A DNA stretch of 64,000 nucleotides from Oceanisphaera arctica (lineage in GTDB: Bacteria > Pseudomonadota > Gammaproteobacteria > Enterobacterales > Aeromonadaceae), in assembly GCF_002936955.1 (NCBI RefSeq), contig NZ_MPZM01000003.1:1-64000 (forward strand), in the 5' to 3' direction. Both the position numbers and the translations under genes were made by a program. Position 1 is the first letter of the stretch. Each line of letters begins with the position of its first letter. The notes beneath the pieces were generated by a model that saw only the letters and a list, made by a program, of their open reading frames with translations, was not told the DNA's origin and did not search any database. Positions 18,291-25,527 of this stretch are shown piece after piece.

Positions 18291-18319
18291 TTGACGCCAT
18301 CCCTTTGCTTCCGTAGAGT
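18291..18319 (+). promoter_or_regulatory. Promoter of the cold-shock gene with long leader
   Basis: TTGACG (18291-18296) and TAGAGT (18314-18319) are separated by exactly 17 bp. Transcription would begin near 18326, leaving a leader of about 136 nt, typical of cspA-type mRNAs whose structured 5' UTR senses temperature. Confidence 0.6.
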
Positions 18320-18461
18320 GCGCTCCAGCATAGAGTTTCAAGTTAGCGCGGCCTTTGTATATTGTTTGTTCCTTACGGCACTACAGTCACCAAACTTCCC
18401 TTCTTTGATATTTGTTGCATTTTCCGAGCATAAGCTCTCACTAAAATAAAGGTAAGAAAAA

Positions 18462-18665
18462 ATGGCTAACGGTACCGTTAAGTGGTTCAACGAAGCAAAA
18501 GGTTTTGGTTTTATTACTCCTGCTGATGGCGGCAAAGATTTGTTCGCGCATTTCTCTGAAATCGTAGGCGGTGGTTTTAAAACTCTGGCAGAAGGCCAGG
18601 CAGTATCCTACACCGCTACTGAAGGTGCCAAGGGTCCTCAGGCTTCACAGATTCAGGCTCTGTAA
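18462..18665 (+). CDS. CspA-family cold shock protein
   Basis: 67-aa single cold-shock domain starting [18 protein letters not shown], with RNP1 KGFGFI and RNP2 DLFAHF. Binds single-stranded nucleic acid and melts mRNA structure. A strong RBS region (AAAGGTAAGAAAA) precedes it, it has its own promoter with a long leader, and it ends in a clear terminator, so it is monocistronic. Which E. coli paralogue it corresponds to (cspA, cspE or cspD-like) cannot be settled. Confidence 0.95.
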   Translation: MANGTVKWFNEAKGFGFITPADGGKDLFAHFSEIVGGGFKTLAEGQAVSYTATEGAKGPQASQIQAL

Positions 18666-18689
18666 TTACCCTCCGGTAATTCAAGACCT

Positions 18690-18717
18690 AAAAAACCCGC
18701 TTCGGCGGGTTTTTTTG
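18690..18717 (+). terminator. Terminator of the cold-shock gene
   Basis: ACCCGC TTCG GCGGGT hairpin with a stable UUCG tetraloop, an A run before and seven Ts after. It begins 25 bp after the stop codon. Confidence 0.92.
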
Positions 18718-18990
18718 TGCCTGTAGCAAAATACTGTGAACGGGCTGCAGATGGACGGCATCAACAGGCATAATGTTATGCCAACATGAAAAAGATTGTC
18801 ACAAATCCCCCAGCATCAGAATCTCGGTTTTAATGGGCCAACAAAACAATAGGCACGTCCTTGTTGCCAACCAGAAGCTTCGGCGGCCGGTATATTCCAT
18901 CGCCGATATTGAAAAGTGCTGGCGCTGGCAGCCATTGCCGGGCGAGGAGACTGCGCACGGAGAGCCCGTTCGGCGCTGTATCCCGGAGAG
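18718..18990. other. Non-coding gap after the cold-shock gene
   Basis: About 270 bp between two terminators. It holds one copy of the 12-mer ATGTTGGCATAA in reverse orientation (18776-18787) and a plus-strand open frame (18773-19027) with no recognisable product. No other feature is seen. Confidence 0.4.
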
Positions 18991-19022
18991 GAAAAAACAA
19001 AAGGTCTCAGAAGGGACCTTTT
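18991..19022 (-). terminator. Terminator of the 314-aa unknown gene
   Basis: Perfect 8-bp stem AAAAGGTC/GACCTTTT (18999-19006 with 19015-19022). On the minus strand it is followed by GTTTTTT. It lies 22 bp past the stop codon of the gene at 19044. Confidence 0.8.
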
Positions 19023-19043
19023 ATTAGCGCTTAAGATGAGCGC

Positions 19044-19988
19044 TTATTTACAACCGCGGTGCACGATCGCCTCTTTCAGATTCTCAATTATCTCCGAGAG
19101 CGGGGTACGGATGCTGATGGTTTCTCCAGGAATCTTCATCGTCGCCTGGTTACCATCGTAATGCGCGACGGTGGCGATAAGATTACCGTTATTGGTTACC
19201 AAACAGGATGTTTTACTGACGTCATCCTCCTGGATCTCAACGCCGTCTATCGCGTAGAAGGCCATAATCAACCTTTCTTCTAAAGAGGAGAAATCCGAGG
19301 GAGGGGTAGAGGATTCGACTCCTTTTATCTTTTCCTTCAGGAGCGCGACAGCGGCTTCGATGGTATCAGTACGCTCGACTCCCTCGCCCAACTGTATGAC
19401 TACCATACCGTTAGCTGCGCGCTCACCCACGACACCTAGCTGAAGACCTTTGTAAAGCACAGTACAGGACTTGCGCACCGAATCACTATCGTAGACCACA
19501 ACCCCATCGATACCAGCTAACGACCGGTCCAGGATTTTTGCTACCTCGGTTCTATCGGTATCCGGGGTATCTTCCGGCAGGACGGAGTCTATTTTAGCGA
19601 CGGCGTAACCCAACACCGCCTCAATGGTAACCTGCTCCATTTCATCCTCATACTCCAACTCACGCTTACCATAAAGAGCGAGGCCCTTCAGGTAGCGCAA
19701 GGCTTCTTCCGAGAGGAGGTGCAGAGAGTCAACCACGTAAGAGAACAAGGGACGGCGAACACCCATGCTCTCCTTCCCCAGCTCGTAGTAGCCCATGGTT
19801 GCATTGGGTTCGGTGTGGAGTGACTCCAGTATTCCCAGCACTGTCATCTTGACGATGGCCTTAGGGGGAGGAGAAGTCTTGCTAGCGCTAGTACTCAGGA
19901 ACACAGCGTAGAGTGCCGCTTCGGTATAAGGGAGGTCGGTAGGGAGGGTAGATTTACTGACTTCGGGGATATCGTTAGACATTTTCAC
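19044..19988 (-). CDS. Unknown protein with two tandem repeats of one domain
   Basis: 314-aa protein I do not recognise. It has no signal peptide or TM segment and is acidic. Residues about 157-223 and 245-309 align with each other: (I)DGV, then a DxVxKxSC block, a short V.xxG stretch, a GE motif, T, and a C-terminal LKExI helix. Residues 20-150 form a predicted helical N-terminal part with no internal repeat. It overlaps the upstream 75-aa gene by 4 nt and ends in a clean terminator, so it looks like the expressed second gene of a two-gene unit. Codon use is more mixed than in neighbouring core genes, in line with an accessory origin. Confidence 0.7.
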   Translation of the reverse strand: MKMSNDIPEVSKSTLPTDLPYTEAALYAVFLSTSASKTSPPPKAIVKMTVLGILESLHTEPNATMGYYELGKESMGVRRPLFSYVVDSLHLLSEEALRYLKGLALYGKRELEYEDEMEQVTIEAVLGYAVAKIDSVLPEDTPDTDRTEVAKILDRSLAGIDGVVVYDSDSVRKSCTVLYKGLQLGVVGERAANGMVVIQLGEGVERTDTIEAAVALLKEKIKGVESSTPPSDFSSLEERLIMAFYAIDGVEIQEDDVSKTSCLVTNNGNLIATVAHYDGNQATMKIPGETISIRTPLSEIIENLKEAIVHRGCK

Positions 19989-20212
19989 TCCGTCCTTTCA
20001 AGCTTCTGGTTAATTTTAAACACGATGTCGTCGACCGTCTCACAGTCGACAGTGGGTGTGGCGGGAATTTCTATCTCATCCAGACCTTCGACGCTAATGT
20101 TGAAAGTATCATCGATATTACTAGCTGCTGCCAGTGAACCCAAGGGCAGGGGATTGATAAAAATCAGATATTTGTTCTTGGCAGGGTTGGTACCTTGCTG
20201 CCAGATGGCCAC
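19985..20212 (-). CDS. Small unknown protein, possible truncated repeat-domain relative
   Basis: 75 aa from a GTG start with no obvious ribosome-binding site. The C-terminal half (GSLAAASNIDDTFNISVEG, then EIPATPTVDCETVDDIVFKI) has the same order of features as the repeat domain in the downstream 314-aa protein: G-x-L-x-A, I-x-V-x-G, T, then a terminal helix. It may be a free-standing half-domain or the 3' remnant of a longer gene cut by the repeat region at 20.3-20.5 kb. Overlaps the next start by 4 nt. Confidence 0.5.
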   Translation of the reverse strand: MAIWQQGTNPAKNKYLIFINPLPLGSLAAASNIDDTFNISVEGLDEIEIPATPTVDCETVDDIVFKINQKLERTE

Positions 20213-20373
20213 AGCTTGGAGCGATCGTTCGCATAGCCACTGGTCAGTCCGATAATGCGGAAACTACTGCGTTATGGTAAATAGGGTCTTCTCGTTTATC
20301 ACGTCAGGTCCCGAAGGGATTGGGGCGAGCTGCTGATTGCTAATAAAAAGAGAAACAAACATCAGCCAGCTAC

Positions 20374-20516
20374 ATGATCATGGCCTTGGGCGGTTATGAT
20401 CATCTGGCGCCATAACCGCCAAGATGGGCTCGTTTGTCTGGCCAAAGGCTGGTTAATCATCGGAGCCACAGTGAATGAATGTATGGCTGAATAAGAACCG
20501 GATGATGTTGTCAGCC
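20374..20516. repeat. Dispersed repeat, copy A
   Basis: Shares with 27583-27716, in the same orientation, the blocks CATGGCC-T/G-TGGGCGGTTATGA, GGTTAATCATCGG, AATGAATGTATGGCTGA and CCGGATGAT. In this copy GGCGGTTATG and CATAACCGCC form a 10-bp inverted repeat. No ORF is carried. It occupies the gap between the unknown gene pair and the glycine-rich ORF. Weaker similarity (TTATGGTAAATAG near 20272 and 27425) may extend the unit leftwards. Confidence 0.6.
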
Positions 20517-20591
20517 TATCGGACAACTATCCTGACACAGCGGGTCGGCTAGCCTTAATTTGTTGCCATAGACGAATAAGTGGAGGCAGTA

Positions 20592-20756
20592 ATGGCGAAA
20601 GGTAGCGGAAGTAGTTCCAAAGGCGGTGGTGGTGGCAAAGGTGGTGGGGGTGGTCGTGGACCATCCAGTCACCCTGGCCCCGGAGGGAATTGGCCTAGTA
20701 CAACAGGAGTCGTTTCAGGCGGCGGTCGTGGTAATGCCCCACCAAAAGGCAAGTAA
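20592..20756 (+). CDS. Small glycine-rich protein
   Basis: 54-aa ORF with a strong RBS (GGAGG 6 nt before ATG), starting MAKGSGSSSKGGGGGKGG, then GRGPSSHPGPGGNWPST and ending GGGRGNAPPKGK. It is low-complexity, basic, and of unknown function. A 10-bp-stem terminator follows (20762-20785). The last 14 codons and the terminator are duplicated at 22685-22798. Below usual length cut-offs, but the RBS and terminator support expression. Confidence 0.55.
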   Translation: MAKGSGSSSKGGGGGKGGGGGRGPSSHPGPGGNWPSTTGVVSGGGRGNAPPKGK

Positions 20757-20827
20757 ACGTCAAGGGCAGGCATGAGCCTGCCCTTATTTTATGAGTTTGA
20801 TCGAGGGGGAAGTCAGCAAATGGTTCC
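20714..20827. repeat. 114-bp direct repeat, copy 1
   Basis: Covers the 3' end of the glycine-rich ORF, its terminator and about 40 bp beyond, ending in GGTTCC. Aligns without gaps to 22685-22798 with about 11 mismatches counted by eye. The pair brackets the OYE-family reductase and ArsR regulator. Confidence 0.85.
20762..20791 (+). terminator. Terminator of the glycine-rich ORF
   Basis: Perfect 10-bp stem AAGGGCAGGC/GCCTGCCCTT with an ATGA loop, followed by ATTTT. The second repeat copy has the same hairpin with one pair broken. Confidence 0.8.
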
Positions 20828-20884
20828 CAGTGTCATTGGCCAAATCAAAGGCAGAGGTGGCCGGGATGATTTCGATAACACGGT

Positions 20885-22156
20885 TTATGGTGAGTCTGGA
20901 CGTGAGGAGGACTCTTTCGATCCATTGCTGAGGGTCGGAGAGAAGGTGTTACGCCAGGCATCGCAGCGCGCCGCATCGCGCTCTTCATAGAGCCTCATGG
21001 CGGACTCCAGGCACAAAGTGAATTCATCTTCGTTGTCTTCTGCCAGCGCCGTCAGTCGCATCGAATACCAAGCAGTCACACCACCTGAAGGAGATATCTC
21101 GAATTTAGGAAACACCGGGTCACCACCAGCGACACTCAACCAATCACGAGTAAGGTACGGATTTAGAGCCATTGCCCGAGCCACACCCACCATGTCGACA
21201 GCGCCGCTCTCGACAGCCTTTACTGCTTGTTGACGCGTCTTGAAGCCGCCAGTTGCCATAACTGGAATGGCGGTCACCTTTTTCACTCGGCGTGCAAAAT
21301 CAAGGAAGTAGGGCCCGTTACCAGAGGCACCATCCGAGCTTGCCACGGCGCCAGGGAAATAGGTGCCACCGCTGATGTCGATCAGATCAATAGATGTTTT
21401 ATCGAGGATGCGGACCACTTCCATCGCCTCGCTTTCCGTCAATCCACCTTCCAGCTTATCGGTTGAATTGATCTTGATAGCAATCGGGAACGAAGTACCA
21501 ACGGCCTGCCGAACCGCTTCTATCACCTCGCCAACGATACGGAATCTCGCATCGATTGATCCGCCATACCCATCGGTTCGGCGATTGAACAACGGGGATA
21601 AAAACTGGCTTAGAAGAAATCCGTGCCCGGCATGAATTTGCACTCCACCAAATCCCGCATCTTTGGCGATGGACGCGGCCCTTGCGTAGATACCCGGCAG
21701 CTCCTCAATGTCTTCGATGGTCATACCCGCGCATTGCAGTCCTTCAATATCCAGCGAGGATGGGCCCTTTGGTCGGCTGATAGGCAAATGGGAAAGCGCG
21801 CCGGCGTGCCCGAGTTGCGGCCAAAGGTGTGCACCCTTAGTCGCCCCCCGGCGCGCCAAAGAGCGCAACGCCTTTTGATTTGTATCCGGTCCCAACACCA
21901 GATTTCCTGGCTTTTCGGGATAACGCGGATCACCTTGCACCTCGCCAATCAACGACAATGCTACGCCACCTTCCGCCCAGCGTTCATAGAGTCGAGCCTG
22001 CATTTCGGTAGCATTGCCTTTGCCATCACCAAGGGAGTCCGACATTGCCGATTTTGTCAGTCGATTTTTGAGGATCACACCACAGGGAAGCTCAAGCGGG
22101 CGGCCCAATACACTTTCCGGGTTTGAAAAATCATACTTGGTCGTAGGTTGCGTCAT
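20885..22156 (-). CDS. Old Yellow Enzyme family NADH:flavin oxidoreductase
   Basis: 423-aa FMN-dependent ene-reductase of the NADH oxidase/2,4-dienoyl-CoA reductase superfamily. After the FMN-binding N-terminus (LKNRLTKSAMSD near 29-40), the catalytic segment QIHAGHGFLLSQFLSPLFN (His175, His178) and RRTDGYGGS are canonical. VMATGGFKTR and the GAVDMVGVARA region bind FMN phosphate. No C-terminal NADPH/4Fe-4S module is present, so it is a single-domain enzyme. It follows an ArsR regulator by 79 bp in the same orientation, suggesting de-repression by an electrophile or thiol-reactive ligand (inference). Confidence 0.88.
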   Translation of the reverse strand: MTQPTTKYDFSNPESVLGRPLELPCGVILKNRLTKSAMSDSLGDGKGNATEMQARLYERWAEGGVALSLIGEVQGDPRYPEKPGNLVLGPDTNQKALRSLARRGATKGAHLWPQLGHAGALSHLPISRPKGPSSLDIEGLQCAGMTIEDIEELPGIYARAASIAKDAGFGGVQIHAGHGFLLSQFLSPLFNRRTDGYGGSIDARFRIVGEVIEAVRQAVGTSFPIAIKINSTDKLEGGLTESEAMEVVRILDKTSIDLIDISGGTYFPGAVASSDGASGNGPYFLDFARRVKKVTAIPVMATGGFKTRQQAVKAVESGAVDMVGVARAMALNPYLTRDWLSVAGGDPVFPKFEISPSGGVTAWYSMRLTALAEDNEDEFTLCLESAMRLYEERDAARCDAWRNTFSPTLSNGSKESSSRPDSP

Positions 22157-22172
22157 TGAGCTTCTCCATCTC

Positions 22173-22186
22173 AGTATTTCGATACT
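22173..22186. promoter_or_regulatory. Palindrome between arsR-type gene and reductase
   Basis: AGTAT TTCG ATACT, a perfect 5-bp inverted repeat around TTCG, lies 17 bp upstream of the reductase start. It resembles the palindrome before the regulator gene (22553-22564), so both may be operators of the same repressor. Confidence 0.45.
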
Positions 22187-22235
22187 TCGTTTTTGTGTGC
22201 AACATGCCGTTCGTGCCGCGGTGGTATGCCCACGA

Positions 22236-22544
22236 TTACGGCTTCAACAATTCTTTCTCAACCTCATTGATAAACGCTTGGATGTTGTCTTCATTACGCC
22301 GATAAAACGTCCACTGTCCATGGCGCTCAGCAACCACCAACCCAGCCTGTTTCAATACACTCATGTAGTTTGAGATTGTTGATTGCGACAACCCAGCCTT
22401 CTCTTGAATGTACGCAACACAGACGCCGTCCAAGTCGGCATGCTCTGGCAGCGAAGCCGGGAAGTTCGACCTGTCTTTCAACCAGTCAAGAATTCGACGC
22501 CGCATAGGGTTGTTGAGGGCAGAAATTACGCTTTCAATACTCAT
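22236..22544 (-). CDS. ArsR-family winged-helix repressor
   Basis: 102-aa ArsR/SmtB regulator: NNPMRRRILDWLKD at the start, AGLSQSTISNYMSVLKQAGL as recognition helix (S/T..I..H-type core) and HGQWTFYRRNEDNI as the beta-wing. Its cysteines do not form the ELCVCDL metal site of ArsR/SmtB, so a metal ligand is unlikely and a redox or small-molecule signal is more plausible. Its partner is the OYE-family gene downstream. Confidence 0.88.
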   Translation of the reverse strand: MSIESVISALNNPMRRRILDWLKDRSNFPASLPEHADLDGVCVAYIQEKAGLSQSTISNYMSVLKQAGLVVAERHGQWTFYRRNEDNIQAFINEVEKELLKP

Positions 22545-22552
22545 AAATCAAG

Positions 22553-22564
22553 ATATCTCGATAT
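22553..22564. promoter_or_regulatory. Probable autoregulatory operator of the ArsR-type gene
   Basis: ATATC TC GATAT, a perfect palindrome 9 bp upstream of the regulator start codon. It shares the ATnTCGAT core with the site at 22173-22186. Confidence 0.45.
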
Positions 22565-22684
22565 TTAGGTTTAAGTCAATGGCAGAGTTTACTACTATTT
22601 ACACTCGATTTTAAGATGGATAGTGGCACACAGCACAAGTGAAGTCTGATTTTAACATCATCTAGCAGGGTCTCTCTGAGGCCC

Positions 22685-22798
22685 TTCAGGCGGCGGTCGT
22701 GGTAATGCCCCATCAAAAGGCAAGTAACAGTCAAGGGCAGGCATGAGGCTGCCCTTATTTTATGGTTTTGATAGAAGGGGAGTTCAGCAAACGGTTCC
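22685..22798. repeat. 114-bp direct repeat, copy 2, with truncated gly-rich ORF
   Basis: Same 114-bp unit as 20714-20827. It contains only the last 14 codons of the glycine-rich ORF (SGGGRGNAPSKGK, stop at 22725-22727) and a slightly degraded terminator hairpin. The upstream part of that gene is missing, so this copy is derived. Confidence 0.85.
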
Positions 22799-23019
22799 GG
22801 CCCGGTTATCTGCTATCACCTCATCAATCATCTTTCTCGAACCTTCTACTTTCCTTACGGCAAAGCGGTCGCTCAAATGAGTTCGACAGCTCCACATAAG
22901 TCATGCAGGGGCAGTAGATTTTATTAGCGGCCATGGTTGTGTAGTTGTTCCATGGCTTCGGCAGGCTGCCGCGCTGCTTGCCTGCCTGGTCGTTCAGTGG
23001 AAATTCTGTGCAGTGCCAG
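22799..23019. other. Non-coding gap with no supported gene
   Basis: About 220 bp between the direct repeat and the transporter fragment. A 36-codon minus-strand frame beginning MAANKIYCPCMTYVELSNSF is present but has no recognisable family or RBS. No RNA or regulatory element was seen. Confidence 0.35.
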
Positions 23020-23275
23020 TTAGGCTTTAGCAGTCACCCTGCGCCCCCACAGTCGCCCATCGATGGCGGATAAGCCCAGAGCAATCAGCGCCATTCCCAC
23101 AAAATGGACAGCTTCCAATGTCTCGTTGAGGAGCAGTGAACCGAGCAATATCGCCGAGACAGGAACCAGCAATGTGACCAGTAGCAGGTTGGTTGTTCCT
23201 GCCGACTCCAATATTTTGAAATAGAGAACATAAGCGACAGCCGTTGATAGAACGGCAAGCCCAGCGATTGCTGGA
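23020..23275 (-). pseudogene. C-terminal fragment of an EamA/DMT-family transporter
   Basis: The minus-strand frame reads PAIAGLAVLSTAVAYVLYFK, then ILESAGTTNLLLVTLLVPVS and ends GRLWGRRVTAKA. This is the last third of a ten-helix EamA exporter, with the typical GT..AY.LYF and P..A.LLG..LLNE blocks. The first 200 or so residues are missing: upstream sequence at about 23270 switches to a restriction-enzyme fragment on the opposite strand. Confidence 0.8.
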
Positions 23276-23621
23276 CGAGCTGATTGAGCAACGTCGGCAA
23301 CAGGCGTTGTCTTATCAGGAATATTTGGAGCAGATCCGCGCCCTGGCCAGCAAGGTGACCCAACCTGAACAAGGTGGTGCCAGTTATCCCGCCACCATGG
23401 ATACCCAAGCCAAACGGGCCTTGTACGATAACCTGGGACAGGATGAAGTACTGGTGACCAAAATCGATACTGCCATCCGTTATACCAAGAAGGCCGACTG
23501 GATCGGAGATCTCTTCAAGGAGCGGGAAATTGCCAATGCGGTTCGGGAAGAAACCAGCGGCTATGATCTGGACATTAAGCAGGTGATGGAGCTGGCCAAG
23601 GCCCAGAAGGACTATCACTGA
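23247..23621 (+). pseudogene. hsdR: C-terminal fragment of type I restriction subunit HsdR
   Basis: About 124 codons from IERQAQRLLDELIEQRRQQA through the YQEYLEQIRALASKV region, RALYDNLGQDEVLVTKIDTA and KQVMELAKAQKDYH. This is the helical C-terminal tail of HsdR proteins (recalled family pattern). The nuclease and motor domains are absent. The frame abuts and slightly overlaps the transporter fragment on the other strand. The gene that normally follows hsdR in such loci, an M48-type peptidase, is intact immediately downstream, which supports the assignment. Confidence 0.65.
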
Positions 23622-23649
23622 TGCCGGTAATGCAGATTGGCAGCCTTCC

Positions 23650-24336
23650 GTGCAACTGAATCGAAAGGCCATCAAGCACCTGCATATCAGCGTGTTGCCA
23701 CCCGATGGCCGGGTTCGGGTATCTGCCCCCGAAAAAATGACCGACACCGCCATTCGCATGGCGGTGATCTCCCGGCTGCCCTGGATTAAAAAACAACAGC
23801 AGGGCTTTGCCGAGCAACCGCGCCAGACGGAGCGGGAGCTGGTAGGTGGCGAGTCTCACTATCTGTGGGGTAGGCGCTATCGTCTGGAGCTGACAGAGCG
23901 TACCGGCCGCCATGAAATTACCAGACAGGGAAACAGTAAGCTGCTCCTGTTGGTCAATCCGGGTACCAGCCGGGACAACAAGGCCCGGGTGCTGGATGAT
24001 TTCTACCGCCATGAGATGAAACAAAGCATCACCGAGCTGCTGGTGTACTGGCAGCCATTGTTGGGAGTGGAGGCTGCTGGCTGGGGCGTAAAGAAGATGA
24101 AAACCAAGTGGGGCAGCTGCAATATTCAGAGCAGACACATCTGGCTCAATCTGGAGTTGGCTAAAAAGCCCCCCGAATGCCTGGAGTACATACTGGTTCA
24201 CGAGCTGGTCCACCTGCTGGAGCGCCACCACAACGATCGCTTTCGCCAGTACATGGATCGTTATCTTCCCGACTGGCAGGAGCGGCGAACGCTGCTGAAC
24301 AGCGGGCCTTTATCCTATGAAGGGTGGGAGTATTAA
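23650..24336 (+). CDS. M48/YgjP-family metallopeptidase
   Basis: 228-aa zinc peptidase-like protein (DUF45/PF01863). VHELVHLLERHHNDRF contains the HExxH zinc site, preceded by the family-specific MKTKWGSCNIQSRHIWLN segment. Start is GTG; no ATG is available in frame near the N-terminus. This family is often encoded right after hsdR in type I restriction loci, and here it follows an hsdR remnant by 28 bp. It therefore looks like the surviving last gene of a deleted hsd locus. Substrate unknown. Confidence 0.85.
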   Translation: MQLNRKAIKHLHISVLPPDGRVRVSAPEKMTDTAIRMAVISRLPWIKKQQQGFAEQPRQTERELVGGESHYLWGRRYRLELTERTGRHEITRQGNSKLLLLVNPGTSRDNKARVLDDFYRHEMKQSITELLVYWQPLLGVEAAGWGVKKMKTKWGSCNIQSRHIWLNLELAKKPPECLEYILVHELVHLLERHHNDRFRQYMDRYLPDWQERRTLLNSGPLSYEGWEY

Positions 24337-24494
24337 GGCTGATCAGGGCAGGGTGGTTGTCTTGTTGCTTCTTGATCTATGACAAGGGGAACTCGGCTCA
24401 CTCGACTAAACTGTTGATACCGATTGCTACAGCCTTTCCTGGAAGGATTCCTCGGTTATTCCCGTATCAGCAAAAAAGGTCTAAGGAGATCACA

Positions 24495-24905
24495 ATGAAG
24501 ACATTAGCCAAGGTAATAATGATCACAGCTGTCATGTCTGGCCCGGTCTTTGCCGAAAGTCACCACCCACACGGGACGGAAAATAAAGGTGGCGGTATGA
24601 TGGGCATGATGAATCATGAACAGATGCAGACTATGCACCAGCATATGGAAGAAATGCAGGCATTGATGGCCAATATCAAACAGGAAAGTGATCCCGAAAA
24701 ACGCATGGCACTGATGCAAACTCATATGAAAGATATGCAGGAAGGGATGCAGATGATGGGTGGCCAGGGGGGAATGCGTTCAGGAAGTCAAAGCATGTCA
24801 TCAATGGGGATGGAAGAGCGCATGGGCATGATGGAGCAGCGCATGAACATGATGCAAATGATGATGGGGCAAATGATGGAGCATGATGTTGAAGAGCATA
24901 AATAA
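24495..24905 (+). CDS. Met/His-rich periplasmic protein, probable copper binder
   Basis: 136-aa secreted protein. A Sec signal peptide (MKTLAKVIMITAVMSGPVFA) precedes SHHPHGTENKGGGMMGMMN and a long helix with about a third Met, in MxxM and MxM patterns, typical of Cu(I) carriers. Glutamates alternate with Met, suggesting a coiled-coil helix. RBS AAGGAG is 9 nt upstream. It is likely co-transcribed with the small membrane protein at 25025. Specific family not identified; the copper role is inferred from composition. Confidence 0.8.
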   Translation: MKTLAKVIMITAVMSGPVFAESHHPHGTENKGGGMMGMMNHEQMQTMHQHMEEMQALMANIKQESDPEKRMALMQTHMKDMQEGMQMMGGQGGMRSGSQSMSSMGMEERMGMMEQRMNMMQMMMGQMMEHDVEEHK

Positions 24906-25024
24906 CTGCCATCCCATACCCCGCATATGGCGCGGGGTAGTTAGTATCTAAATTTCTCATGCCAGTGCGACATCCAATCTTGCCTTGGTCTGCTACCTGG
25001 GATCTACAGAAAAGGAGAAATATT

Positions 25025-25243
25025 ATGTATGAAAACATGCATGGTATGGAAATGTGGTCTATGGGACCACTCATGATGTTGGTAATGGCAGCCGTGGTGG
25101 TTGTGCCTTTTTGGTTTATCTTTTCTAAAGCGGGCCATTCGAAGTGGCTAAGCCTACTTATGGTGGTTCCACTCGTAAACGTAATTCTTTTGTATTTTCT
25201 TGCGTTTAGTAAATGGCCGAACCTTGGGAATCGGAATATGTAA
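25025..25243 (+). CDS. Small two-helix membrane protein
   Basis: 72 aa. A Met/His-rich N-terminus (MYENMHGMEMWSMGPLM) leads into TM1 (VMAAVVVVPFWFIFS), a short KAGHSKW loop and TM2 (LLMVVPLVNVILLYFLAF). AAGGAG precedes the ATG. The Met-rich start and the neighbouring Met-rich secreted protein suggest a shared metal-handling role (inference). No family name recognised beyond small SHOCT-like or DUF membrane proteins. Confidence 0.75.
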   Translation: MYENMHGMEMWSMGPLMMLVMAAVVVVPFWFIFSKAGHSKWLSLLMVVPLVNVILLYFLAFSKWPNLGNRNM

Positions 25244-25470
25244 GAAGACCTTCCTTATGACATAGCTATGTTTTTTTCCGCCATAAAAGTGATCATGCAC
25301 CGAGCCTGATAAGTCCAAGGGCAGGGAGACTTTCTCTTGGAAGCGTAGGTATCCAGCAAGTCGTGATGAAGGTCTTGCTCCTGGAGCACGACAGCGTCCA
25401 ACACCATGTAAGGTCTGTAATGTACTTGATGGCAAATCAGTCTGGCAGGAGAAAAACTTGAGCTGATTGA

Positions 25471-25512
25471 GATCTGACAGACACGGACAGAAAAGTCAGT
25501 AACTGTCAGATC
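25471..25512. repeat. 10-bp perfect inverted repeat, 22-nt spacing
   Basis: GATCTGACAG (25471-25480) and CTGTCAGATC (25503-25512) lie 16 bp past the stop of the minus-strand gene at 25528. There is no T run, so it is not a standard terminator; the internal GTCAGTAACTGTCAG adds a second smaller inverted repeat. Confidence 0.5.
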
Positions 25513-25527
25513 GGGTCTGAATTACTG

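Noticed and set aside
18773-19027. 84-codon plus-strand ORF after the cold-shock gene
   Set aside because: Runs through the terminator of the convergent unknown gene, has no RBS and no family.
25260-25460. A 60-codon open plus-strand stretch (KRRYPASRDEGLAPGARQRP...)
   Set aside because: Reads like a protein tail with two Cys, but has no start codon or RBS and no family I can name; not called.
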